Part shown: in pieces, positions 34,101 through 46,795 of the stretch
Layout: each line of letters opens with the position of its first letter
How positions within the stretch are numbered: position 1 is the first letter of the stretch
Source of the DNA: Rhea pennata
Lineage: Eukaryota; Chordata; Aves; Rheiformes; Rheidae
Assembly (NCBI RefSeq): GCF_028389875.1
Contig: NC_084682.1
Coordinates: 4,040,001 to 4,104,000, forward strand
Direction of reading: 5' to 3'
Length of the DNA: 64,000 nt
Made by a program: the position numbers and the translations under genes
Notes under the pieces: model-generated
What the model was told of the DNA's origin: nothing
Databases searched by the model: none
Seen by the model: the letters and a program-made list of their open reading frames with translations, nothing else

Positions 34101-37100
34101 GATGTAGGACTAGGCCCTATGTCAGGGGCTGTGAGTGTAGAATAATCTTGCTAAACCATACATTGGTTAGTGTGGTTTGCTGTGGTGGATGGTTTGTGTG
34201 TTTTTTAAATATTGTCCCTACTGTCTGTAGTTGTCCATTGATCAACTTACTGACCTAGTGATACAAATCTGCCTGGCCCTCATTGTATATCAGTGTTCAG
34301 ATATGTCATCTGAAGGTAGTTGACCTAGAACCTAGATTATCACTTGTCTAGCTAATCTGTGGTAGACCTAAGTTCCTGTCTGTGCTTTCTAAGCTTCTGT
34401 TAGTTCTGTTTAATGTGTGTGTTTCATTGGGGTTTTTAGAGCATGGGTGCTCTGAACCTTTAGATTAACACTGAAAAAACTTAGTGTTTTACTGACTTGC
34501 AAATATTTAACGCAATACGCTTGTGAATTAATTTTGTGGCTCCTCACAATCTGTTGTAGGTGCTGTCCCAAGTCAACATCTGAAACTTACAGTACCAAAA
34601 TAAGCGAGGAGAGAAGGGTGATGCAATCAGAATGGAGGAGTAAGTAAATCAATTCAATGTTATAGTAAGTGATCCTTGCTTAGAGTGGTGTGTTAAAATT
34701 TCATACATTTTGTCACTTAAAGATCTGTATGCCTTAACTGGTGTGGCCTTAACTCTGTATGCCTTAACTCTGTTAGGCTCTTCTTGGAGGAAAATAAGAT
34801 AAGTAGGATTCTGTCTTGTTCATTCAAGGTGTGGAGTCACCACAACCACGATTTTGACTCTGTTCTGAGGATTTAGGGGATGAACAGCATATAATTCAGA
34901 GAGAGTAGTATAGCAATGACCAGTGGATGGCAGTACAGCATGAAAAATACAAAATTCAAAAGAATGAATATCGTTCTTATAAAAACCTGTCCCCATCAGC
35001 TTTTGCAGTTCTTAAGCTTTCCTTAAGAGAAATGTCTAACTCTTCTGATGATAAAGAAATTTACATGTTATGACTTAAACATTTCCAAATCTGCAGACAC
35101 CATGAAACATGGGGAAAGATTTGACAATTTGAAATCTGTTGTGTGGACAGGTAACTTTTTTTTCCTTTTGTGCAGCTGAAGTAAAACAGATGGCCAGAAG
35201 AGTGGCTTCAGGACAGCTAGAACTCATCTCTCCATATCCACCCAGTGAATATACATCTGAAAGTGAAGCTGAGAGTATAAAGGAAGCCTTTCAACATGTC
35301 ACTATCAGAGTCCAAAAAAGTCAAGACTGGCAAAAAGATAGGAGGTGGAAGGTAGATGACAATGCTGAGGATTTGGGCAGTGAAGAGAGGTCTGAGTCTG
35401 AGGACAGTGATCTGGAATCTGCATTCAACAGTCTTGGAGGTAAGACTGCAGGAAAAAAAATTTGTCTCTCCCACTCCCACTAGACTTTTAGCTTCTGTGA
35501 TTTTGTTACAGTAATTGGGCATTTTTTCTTACAGAGCCTTCCTCAAAAGCAGGTCAGTGGATTAGTCATTGAAGAATGTAAATAATAGACTAAGAAAAGT
35601 ATTATGTTTTAATAGATGAACGTAGTGTCCAGTGAGCTCAGACACCCTTCATCATTGATTATCTTGTCAGTATTGGAGACCCAAAGCTTTCAAATCTATG
35701 GAACATGCTTTGCTGTCTTTTTTTTTTTTTTTTTTTTTTTCAGTCAGACATCAAAGCTACTCTTTCTGTAGCACTGTAGCAGATAAGTGCTCTCATAATA
35801 GTTATGGATAAAGGAACAAGGAAAGCTTCACATGTCTGGATTAATGATGCAAGTGTTTAACTGTCATTATTGCAGCATGTTCCTGACAGATCATGTAGCT
35901 TTACTGTTTTTATTCTCATTGATATTCCATCAGTGGTTCTGACTACTAAGTCCACGTTATTCTTCACATAATAATTACGTCCGTTGTGACATACTAGGGA
36001 GAAGTTGCCAGTCACCATCAAAAGATAAGCAAGCAGAATCTGGAACAGCCCATCAAAAGGATTCAGTTGTTCCTCAGCAAGTCAAGAATCTCTCCAGAGT
36101 ATGTATAGTAATGCAAGAAGTCTTAATTTCCGCTAGTTAACTATACAACAGTTTAGTCTCTGCACGTTGCACAGTGAGCTATGAAGACAGCTAGACTTTT
36201 CAGTTGCAATCTGGTTAGCAGTCCGTCCCCCCAGTTCTATAAACCATGAGGATAATCTAAGCATCAGGAACTAGGACTGAAAAAGAGTGGTCAAATTAAG
36301 CATTGTTTCAGTTTGATGTAGTGTTTAACATTATTGACTAAAATAAATATTCTTCATAAAGGGAGTGGGGAAAGCTCCTTAAATAAAAACATCTTTCACA
36401 GGGGCATTCAAAGGAATTACGTTGTTCCCCTGATTCATCTCCGGATGTGTCTGAAGAATTTTTGACTCCTGATCCTGATTATTTCCTTCCTCCCACTATT
36501 CAAGAAAACTCAGAACTAGAGGTAAAAATCACAGCTTAGGAATGAAATCTATGTCAAGAACTTTGGAAGTAAGTAAAACCAAATGTGGCTTTATTACATT
36601 CCCATTTGTTTTGAAGAAGAGCTGCAGAAAATCAAAGAACAAAAATTTTTATTCTCTTTTGACAGAATATCTACAAATAAAGATTTACCTAAGAGTCAGA
36701 AAATTCTAATGCTGTTCCTTTAAAACAAAACAGAAAAAACAGAAGCCTGTTTTCTTATTTCAAGTTTGTTTACTAGGAAAACGTGTAATCTATGGAGCCA
36801 TAAGATTATGCTGCTGTAGGCTGAGGAAAGCTTAAGGCTGCTAATAATCTCAGCCTTTCCTTTCTAGTTCTATCCAGCATAGTACTCCATAGTTTTAAAA
36901 TAATCTTCATTAATTTCCTAGGGAAGATTTGAAAGTAGTTGTATGGATTATTAAATCCAACCCATGCTGTTTGCTGTTGTTCCTCACAGTGGCCAGCTCT
37001 TGAAGTGTATGTGTCTCCCTTCTGATAACTTTGAACATCATCCTATAGAAATTGTCCCACACTTCACAACTTGCCTATGAGAAATTGAATTTACTTCCCC

Positions 37101-40100
37101 CCCCCCCCCTTTTTTTTTTCCTCCCACTTCAGACTTCAAATCCTGAGGGCAAATTGGAAGATACTCAAGAAGTCTATGTACAGAAACAGATACCTAGTGA
37201 TGCTGGATCAGGTATTGCTATTAAATGTGCTCTTTCTTTTGAGGGTCCTTTTGAGTCAGCAAGAACAAGTCTTTTGTTGCACTTATATTTTTGTGAGCCA
37301 CATTCCTGTTAGAAAGCTGAAGCTAGATTCTTTTGGGCCACTCGGTCTCTTAATCTCCATTATATTAATGAGAGTTCAGGGCATGGAGGATTTGGGAAGT
37401 TGAGATTTGGGCATGCTGTTCGGTGAAATATTGTGGAGTGCAGTGATCATATATTTACTCTGTTTCGGTTACTGTGTTTTGGTTAAAAACCTAAAACTTG
37501 CTTGCAATCTTTGTTTTACATTCTAGGGCTAAGTTAACTTTTTCTTATAATTTGCTGTGGTGCTGGAAACAATTAGAGCTGTGTCTATACAATAATACTC
37601 TTACTGTTTGAAGTCTCTTGAGTTTAAAAACTGTAAGATCTGACAATGTGTGTGCAAAATAATGCAAGGATCAGCATTGTTCACCTATTCTATCATTTGT
37701 CTTACTTGGCTCAAATTTGTAAATATCGCAGTGTTCCCCAGTGCTCCAGTGGTTGACTATTTAGCAGCTGTGGTATGTTTACAAAAATGTGTCTTTAAAA
37801 ATGTGTTTGTCTCTTGACAACAACGAAGGTCACTAGAACTAAAAAAATACAATAAAGTTGTAATTTCCCTGTTCAATGAGTTGTGTTATTTTCTTTTGTA
37901 CTTACAAAACCCAATAACAGGGAACATTTGTTATTTGTATTCAGGAGGAAAAATATTACTCTGCAGCACAGCAGCACAGAATTCTGGCAGTAACACATTA
38001 GGAGTGAATCAACTTAGCCATATGCCCGTAGCCAGGTAGAAAGACCATTTTCATTGCTAGTTCAAGCATAAATTAGACTATAAAGTATGCTCTCTTTATT
38101 AATTCTGCTCATATATCTAATATTCAAATAAAATGCCAATGATGTATTCTAATGATAAACTGTGTATAATATTTTCTTGGCAAGAAAATATTAAAAGGAC
38201 TTTCACAAGTCTCGTGGCTTTGTCTTTGACTGTGTTTAGTGTCTTTTTATCTGCCTAATGAGGGAGATAAAATAGAAAAAACAAGTAATGTATATTACAA
38301 TTACTTATGCACTGACATACAACAGTATTAAACAGAGCAAATATAATTCAAATTAGGACTTCAGTCATCAGTTTTGGATTTTGATGTGCTTTGGTATTAG
38401 AGCTCAAGTGGCATGAAGATCGTGCCTTTCCCCTGCTGTGGGGAGAATGATGCGAGTATGCTCAGTGCAGCTTGCCTACAGATGTTGTTAGCCTGAGCTT
38501 GGATACTTGCAGTCTCATTGTCTGTCAAACATGAGGGTTATATCCAGTATTTTTGTGAATTCTGTATTTTCTAATACCTAGAGATGTCAACCAGAATCAC
38601 TACTCCATACTGTAAGAGGTATATTCCTCTTAAAAAGATACAGTAATCATCTTTGCATTACTTCATGATCTTGAAGACTGTTGTAATTGAGAGACAATAG
38701 CTTACAGTGCAGACTAGTCAAAGGATGATTAAAAATCTGTGAATACACATCATTACATTGTTTTATTTAACTTTCGGTTATTTTTGTTTGGAAACTACTG
38801 ATGTCAGAGAAGTGTTTTTTGTACTAGATACAAGTCTGTAATGTGCTTACCATCGCATTTTCGTCTAGCTCTTCTTTTCCATGTCGTCTAAGGCTTTAAG
38901 CAAAAAAAAAAAAAAAAAGGGGGGGGGAGGAGGGGGCTTCAGTCTTTCCCAAAGAGAAGGTAGTCCTTTAAATGTATTCAGTATCTTTTCTCTTTAAAAA
39001 TTTATTTTCAGTTTTCCAAGAAGATCAATTAATATTAGTTTCCCCCCCCCCCATTCCAGTGTTGAAGCAGCACAAGAAGTGATTCTAAGAGAGCCACTGA
39101 AAGAATCCAAAGAGAAAGATACGTAAGGCCACAGACTGTTCCCTAATGAAACTGCGGCATGGTTGGCTTATTACCATTCTAGAAGTTTTCTGTTGATACA
39201 AAATGAGAACATATGACAGACCAAAACTGAGAGAGAGAATACTTTTTAAAGCATTGAAATAATATTTTTCATGATAAGTTGGGAGATTGATATAAACGAG
39301 CAATCATATACCTTAGCTTACCTGAAATATTTTCATATTCATAAGCAGTTATCTTATTATAATTTGGGTGTACCTCTTCATTTTTATGTATAAGCTTCCT
39401 TCTTTTTCTTCTATGTACTTTGTATAGAATAATTAATTGTTTTAAACAACAAATGCTACTATGTAGTTACATAAATATTACAAAATAGACTGGTGATTGT
39501 GATTCTTAGGAACAAGTAGCAAAACAGGTTTATGAATTAACTGGTAAAGTTAACTTCTTTTTATAGATAGTTGGGATTTGAATATAAGTTATTGATTTGG
39601 GTGCAGTCAACATCTGATCAATACATGAGAAAAATGTAAACAAGGGTATATCTGCAATTGATGTTAGTTTTCTTAATATCTTGGTTCTGCAGCTGCTTAA
39701 AAACCTCTCTAATTTGAGTAGATGTCACTGCCTGTTTACCTATTTAGCAGTATCACTTTTTATCTGAGTAATTCTTTTAAAGGCTCCTAAGACTTAAAGA
39801 AAATTAAAGATCTGTTAAGTTAAGCCTTGAGATCTTCCTTTGGCTTTGGAAATAGTTTTGTACCTGCTGGTTCACAGTTGAAGCTCTTACCCTTTTTGAA
39901 AGCAATGTTCTGAGTTTCTTCTTATAAAAGAATTCTTAAAAGGAAGAAGCTCCATAAAAGAAGGCAAAGCTGTTAATTAACTTTTTCCTGTCTCTGCAGG
40001 AACATTGAAGATGCTGTTCTTTAGCCTTCCAAAAATTCTGTGAGAAGCTGTCAAAGGGAATGTCCAAATTCCTTCTGAAAAGCTAGACAAGACTGAACAA

Positions 40101-43100
40101 AATGAAATTTAAAGAACCTGAAAATAGCAGAATTTAGTAATTCAGAAATACAAGAAGTAGATATTCTAACTGCCAGAGTATCTTTCAATTTTTTTAGATC
40201 ACTGACAGATATTCAAGATTTGTCAAGCATTTCCTGTGAGCAAGAGAGCTACTCTAAGGATATTAACTGTAAAACACCCAGAGGGAGTCATGCACCAACG
40301 AGTGTCAGCACTCCACTTGGCTCAGGTAACTGCAGAGGGGAAGGAGCAATCAGTGACTGACATAATCTTTCTGCTAAAGTGATCTCAACATTGTTGAACT
40401 TAAGTATTGTTTAGAGGTAATGAATTACCTTGTGCTTTGCACTTTAACTTTGTGCAATAGAGTAGTAAAAATTTTTCAGTTGGTAAAGTCCTGGGCTGTT
40501 AGTATCTAAGATGGAAATCCCAGGCAGAAATCTGCTAAGAGATCACTTATGGACAATAATTTCTTTAGTCTCCTGTTCAATTTAGCTGGTACACAAAACT
40601 TTTTAAGATATTAAAAAAAATATCCCCAAATAATTTTCCATCTTTGTCATCTTTTTTAATTCTAGAAGAAAAGCTTCCAGTAGCCACTGAGAAATACAGA
40701 CACTCTAATGAAATAGTGTTGGATACTTCCTCTTGGATTTCTGAAGAGATTTCCTCTGCAGTGTCCAGGACATTCAGTACAGCTTATGAAGAGGAAAAGA
40801 GCACTGAAATTTCCTCTGATTCTTCAGGAGTTTGCTCCTCTAGATTGAACAAGCTTGTAAGTCTAGGAGATAATACCTTATGCCAGCCAGACTTTTAAAA
40901 TCATTTAAAAATATTTTTCCTTAAATACAAGACGAGAAACAGAAATAAGAACATTTTGGAGTGTTGGATCTGTTGATGTTACAAAGTTCTAATTGAATTC
41001 AAAGCAGTCCATGTGTGCCACTGATTTTACAAAGGGTTGGCTTCCCGTTGTCCCAAATGTTGTGTAGATGTGTGCCTCTATCAAAATGGACTTGCCTGCA
41101 CTCCCTTCTTTGGCCATAAAGAACTGCCATTTGCCTTGCATCAGGTCTAGTAATCTTGCAACAGCAAAATAACAAGTATCAGCAAGTTGCCTGAGTAGAA
41201 AAGGTATATTTTTGTTGGCAGATTCAGGTGAGGGGGGAGAGAAAGGGGTTGGGAAGTTCATCTTCTGGTGGATCAGCAGCAGGTTGCTTATCTGAACCTC
41301 TCTGAATTCTCAGCTTGCTTGTGAACTATAGCTTTTTGATTGTATAGAAGTGAGGGTTAAATCTGAATGAAAGTAGCTGTGTGTGTTTGTTAAATATGTA
41401 AACTTTAATGTGGGACTGAAGAATTTTTAAAATTGTGGTTGGGGAAGGTAAACAAGCATGTAAATGAGTGACTCCTTGAGGAAGAAGATTACAAATGGAA
41501 GGCTTCTGGTAATAAGGATAGGTTGGATGCACACAAATGTTCAGAAAGCCTTTGTGTTAGTGTTAGGGGATTAAGTTTGTCCATTTTATTACATGCACAG
41601 ACTTGGCATAATGTTATCAACTCTGCTGCATCAAAAAATCATCTCTTGAGTTGACAATTTTCAAGGTCACTATAGCAATTTCCAGTAACCTTTTTTGGAG
41701 CTGAAAATATTCTGGAGCCACAACATTATCTTAACTGCCTTTCTAGCCTGCTTATGTATAAAATAGTTGCCTTTATGCCTTCCTTACTGTTATTCGTTGA
41801 TGGGGTTGTCATTTAAAGATTAAATTAGAATTTGCTCATCCAGAACAGTGGTGACCATGTTCACTGTCAACAGGTCAGCTCAGCATCATTGGCTTTGCAT
41901 AGCAGACTGCTGGGATTCATTAATCCCATTAACAGCACTGTGCTGCCTTAACTGGCACTACAGAGATATTTGATTATGTCACTTTCTTGTCTAAAATTTC
42001 CTCTGGAATTAAGTGTATGCAGCAACTGTTCCTTTGAGAACCTTGAGGGCTTGATTTGATTACAAATTCTTGATTTGTGGGGGGATCTCTTGCTTTTTAT
42101 GAGTGTGCCTAGCTTTAATACTAAAAAACTCAAAACAGAGAATGGTATCTTAAGAGACATCAGAACTGTCCTTTCTGAGCATTCTGGTCCAGTTGTCCAT
42201 ATGATTGTTAAAGGTTAAAGTTTGTGTAGCTAACAGTACCTTAAGATCAGCAAAAAGTCTCATGAAAAGTTAGCTAAGCAAAATATTTGAAATAACTGGC
42301 TTATCTGTATGCTACTTCTGGTTTTTATATTCTGAACTGATTGAGCAGCTTGAATTAAAAATTAGTGAACTGTTTGCTGCTTACTTACCTTATTTTGGAC
42401 TTAGTATGCTGAAGGGGAAGATTGAAGAAGTCCTTTGGTTTACATTGTTGTTTCATTCTGTATGATTTTGCACAGAGCAGGTTGTCAGTAACATCCTTGA
42501 GAAGCCCCAGGAAGGAACCTGGTAAGTCTACACATGCACACTCAGATTTCAAAAGAAATTTTACAGCTTTATGTTTTCTCCTGGGCATCTCTTTATATAG
42601 GGAGAAATAACAGTACAAGTAATTGTGTATTACTAGTAACTGTTACCTTACAGGTGCAAACACAAAGTCTATAACCTAAGAACTCAGACCTCTACTCAAA
42701 CCACATTTGAACTGTGGATTTTATTGGCTTGAAACGTGCACTGCAGTATTGAGATCTTTATGTGCAAGTCTAGCTGTAGATGAGTTTTCCATTTTGAAAT
42801 TATTCAAGGATCTTTAGGTGAATGTGAATGAGCTAGGCTCAGGAAGGTTGATAAATGAAATATGTCAGTGAGATGCTGTCATAATCAAAGCTTATGTCAC
42901 AATTATTATGGATTAATCACTGTTAATTAACTAGACATTTTTTTTCTCTCAGCACTATCCCAGACATCTAACCACTTCATTGATGAGCTGCCTCCACCAG
43001 CCCAAGAGCTACTGGATGAAATTGGTAAGAGGCACTTTACCCAAAATGGTACGAAGCTTGCCAGCCGTATTTTAAAGATGAGGGCTGTACTTCAGTACAC

Positions 43101-46100
43101 AGTCAGGACTTCTCCCAAATAATTCACTACTAAAATACACAAGAGCTTCCAATTCAGCTGGAGTCGGGTCAATGATTAGGAAGTTAGGCATTTGCAGCTT
43201 AAATAACTGGCTTCAAGCTCTCCATAATCAGTTAATTCTTGAAGTTCCTGCATTTCACACAACAGTTAGTTGCTGCTGATGACAGCACCTAGCCTGCTGA
43301 GTGTAGATATAATTTAACACTGAGATGAGTGGGTGTGGGGACTTGGGGGGGGGGTGTTTGTTTTTGTGTGTGCATGTAGACTAAAGTTTTAGCAGGCGTC
43401 ACAGAGGTATACATGTTGTCCATTAAAACCAATGTGGACTGGGTAGGTGCATTGCTCAGATGTTTTTGCAGAGCTTAGTTTGTGATGTACATTTCTTTTT
43501 GTAATTGCATAGATCTTCAGACAGAACACAGCAAAACTCACTATTTCTACTAGTATGTGTGTTGCAGAAAGGTTTACCTTGGTTATTCAGCTAAAACTCA
43601 TCCTAAACAAACACCACACTTTCAGATAGTTAAATGTGTATAGCTCTTGTGCTGATTTTTGAAATGAGGCACACAGACATGTTCTAATCGCTTTATTTCC
43701 TCATTCACTAAAACAAGGAACTTGGAGACTGGCATCAAGTGAATAAATCGTGGTCAGAGTCAATTTGTAAGATTAACATATGAACTAATTACAGACTATG
43801 TAGAGGCTTTCATCTAGGTTTGGATAGATAAAGATGGTACATTAAATGATATAAAGTCAATTTAGAAAGAATATCTAGATCAGTAAGGAAATATGCTGTT
43901 TTTATCAGAATATTTAAAGCAGCAAGATTCCACCACTCAAAACTTGAAAGAGAAGGCATTGTGTGACTGTGATGCGCCAATAAAAGGTTAGTTGACAATA
44001 GTCTGACATAGAGATTATAAACAAAACATTTTTTTGCATTGTTGCAAAATTACTGTAATACTTGTAGCTAAATATTCAGCTGTATTGACAAACCCCCTCC
44101 CTTTTTTTTTCCCTGTATGGTGGTTATCTTGGCAAATTTCACAGAAATTTGAGAGGGTTCTGCCTTAATATCATATACAGTGTTTTCTGAAATGTTTCCC
44201 CCTTCATCAGTGGCAAAAAGTCTTAGTATTTGCTGTTTTCTGTGCATTCTCTTCTCTGAAGTCTACAAAGATCTAGTGTGGAAGATCTGTAGGTCTGAGC
44301 TATCTGAATTAAACTTCTACTTTTATCATGCTTCTGCAATGTATGCGGTGTCCAAATATAAATAATGAAACCCATAAAAGTAAAGATGGTGAGCAGCTGA
44401 TTTAAGAAAGTCAGTGTTTCCACTTTGAGCAGGTGGCTCAGTCAAGAAAGTGGCCAGTGTACCCTAACTGATTATTTCTTCCTCACTGTAATGAGGTAAC
44501 ACTTCTGATCTCATGGTGTAAGAAAATTGCAGCCACTGGGGTAATCAATATTGTATTTACTGTTCTGTCATAAAGACACCAAAGATAGCAGTAGTGAATC
44601 TTTGTGCCTTTGAAACTCCAAATAGTGATGGGTGGGAGATCACTTTAAAATGGACAGCAAATAATGTTAGAGGAGCAGAAAACATGAATCTTTCTTTATA
44701 GACTCTGCCCTACATCTGTTTCCAGTAAGTCAGAAAGCGAAGTGGAAGAGCAGTTTAAAAAAAGGAGGGGAGAACATGAGTTAGGTCGTACAAAAGCTAA
44801 ATAGAATAGTCACTTGAGAAAGATATTGGTGCTTGTTATCCTGCAGCTTTGTTAGATCTTTTCCATTTAAAATTGTTACCCAAAAGATAGAAGCTACTGT
44901 GACTTTATTCATAAGAGTATCTTGTTTTTAGGTGGTAAGGAATGCAGCAGCCTGTATTGCTTGCTGTTCAATCACTGTGGTTTTGTTGTATTTGCATAAA
45001 GTACAGCTATTTCAGACTCCATTTTTGTGACAGCCTACTGCTTCCTGCTTATCATAGCTTAGCAGAAGGTGGCTGAATATATTCACGTGCTGTAGGGAGG
45101 AGAACTCAGTGAGATAAGTCAGGGAGGGGGAGTATCATTGGCTTTTGCTAAATAGGGTAACAAAGCTAACATCTACAGGTTTCCTTTTGATTTTTCCTCC
45201 CATACCCAAATTAGTAAGGGGAGAGATTAATTTCCACATGCATTTTCCATTTTAATACGAAGCAAAATGTTCACTCTTCTGAATCTAAAAATGTGGCAGA
45301 GTAAAATATTTATCTAGATCTTGCTATTGGCCACTTCTAACTTACTGTGAATTTACTTAATTGGTGGAAAATCAGATGACTGAGGAAAGAATAACTGAGA
45401 AACAGACAACTGAAAATTTCCCAAGTACAATAAAAAACCACACATTTTCTTCAGTATCTTCCTTCATAGCTAATATCAAAGCTAAACTAAAATCTTTCTC
45501 TGTGAATAGTTTCCAATCAAATTAAAATAGAAGAGGGAGAGGCAAAAAAGGAAACTGAGAGAAATGAGAAGAGAGATCATAGCTTATGGACTGAAGAGAC
45601 ATTAAATCTCGCAGAGGAAACAGAAAGGTATGAAAGACTGGGATGATAAGGATATTGTTTCTAAGACAGATTTGGCTAAGCATTGCAAAAATTTAGGATA
45701 ATTGTTCCAGTATATTCTGTCAAGATTCTATGCTTACAGTAAGTAAACTCCTTTAAGAAACCTGATAGTTATGATTATTTTCTTCTGAAATGTCTAACAT
45801 TAGCTTGCAAGCATCCATTTTAAATCTTTTATTCAACAGGGCTCATTCTACTCTTGATGATATTTTAGAAAGAATGCTCCAAACAATACCTGAAGATGAG
45901 GAGAACCAAGAACATCCTCAAGTGCACAGTCTTACGTTAGTTGATAATTGATAATTTGTTCTTAAGTTTATCTTACGTTCGGTGTACAGACCTATGTGGG
46001 ACTTTCTAGAAAATAGTCTGCCACTCTTTAGGCGGCAAAGTATTGGGGAATTCCCCAGGAGGCTGTTCTCCTAGCGCTAAATTAAGAGGGAGAATAATGT

Positions 46101-46742
46101 TTGCTTTCCACCGACAGGAAATCATCTTAGCAAAACATTTCCAATAGACTTGGAAGGTAGTGCATCATCTTTACAGAAATTAGACATCATTTGCAAGAGT
46201 AGTGGATTTTTTGAGATAATAAGAAAGAAGAATAAATATTAGGATAACAGAATCATGAAAACTCTTTAGGAAAGGTTTTAAAGAAGAATTTGAGAAGACA
46301 ATCATACTTTGACATGACAATGTCAATGAAGTAGTGAAGAAAATGGCAGAAATAATACAATCCTCACCTTTTCTTAAAAAGTGTATGTCCAAATACCTTT
46401 TTATTCCCTCTTAGAACTAAAGATCCGAGCCTAATAACTCTGAAAGATTCTACGCTATGCCAGTGAGTAGTCATAAGTCATTCCTAAGGTGTATTTTACA
46501 AGGGAACACAAAATAGTCTTCTGTGTGACATCAGATTTTTTTTAATAGAAGGCAAAGGTCATGATAACCAAGAGGATCTTACCAGCAGACAGATTCCTGC
46601 AACATACATACAGCCATGTTCATAAAGAGCTCAATCCAAAGCCCATTTTACAGTCAAACTACATTCACGTAATGCTGATGCACAAGGAATCACTGGAGTC
46701 TGCTTACAGATGTAAAGCACTTCTGTAGTCTTGGTGTCTGTG

Positions 46743-46795
<53 letters not shown>

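Noticed and set aside
39999-40033. Extra TEX14 exon after CTCTGCAG
   Set aside because: In the required phase it hits a stop after a few codons, and exons 22 and 23 already join in frame.
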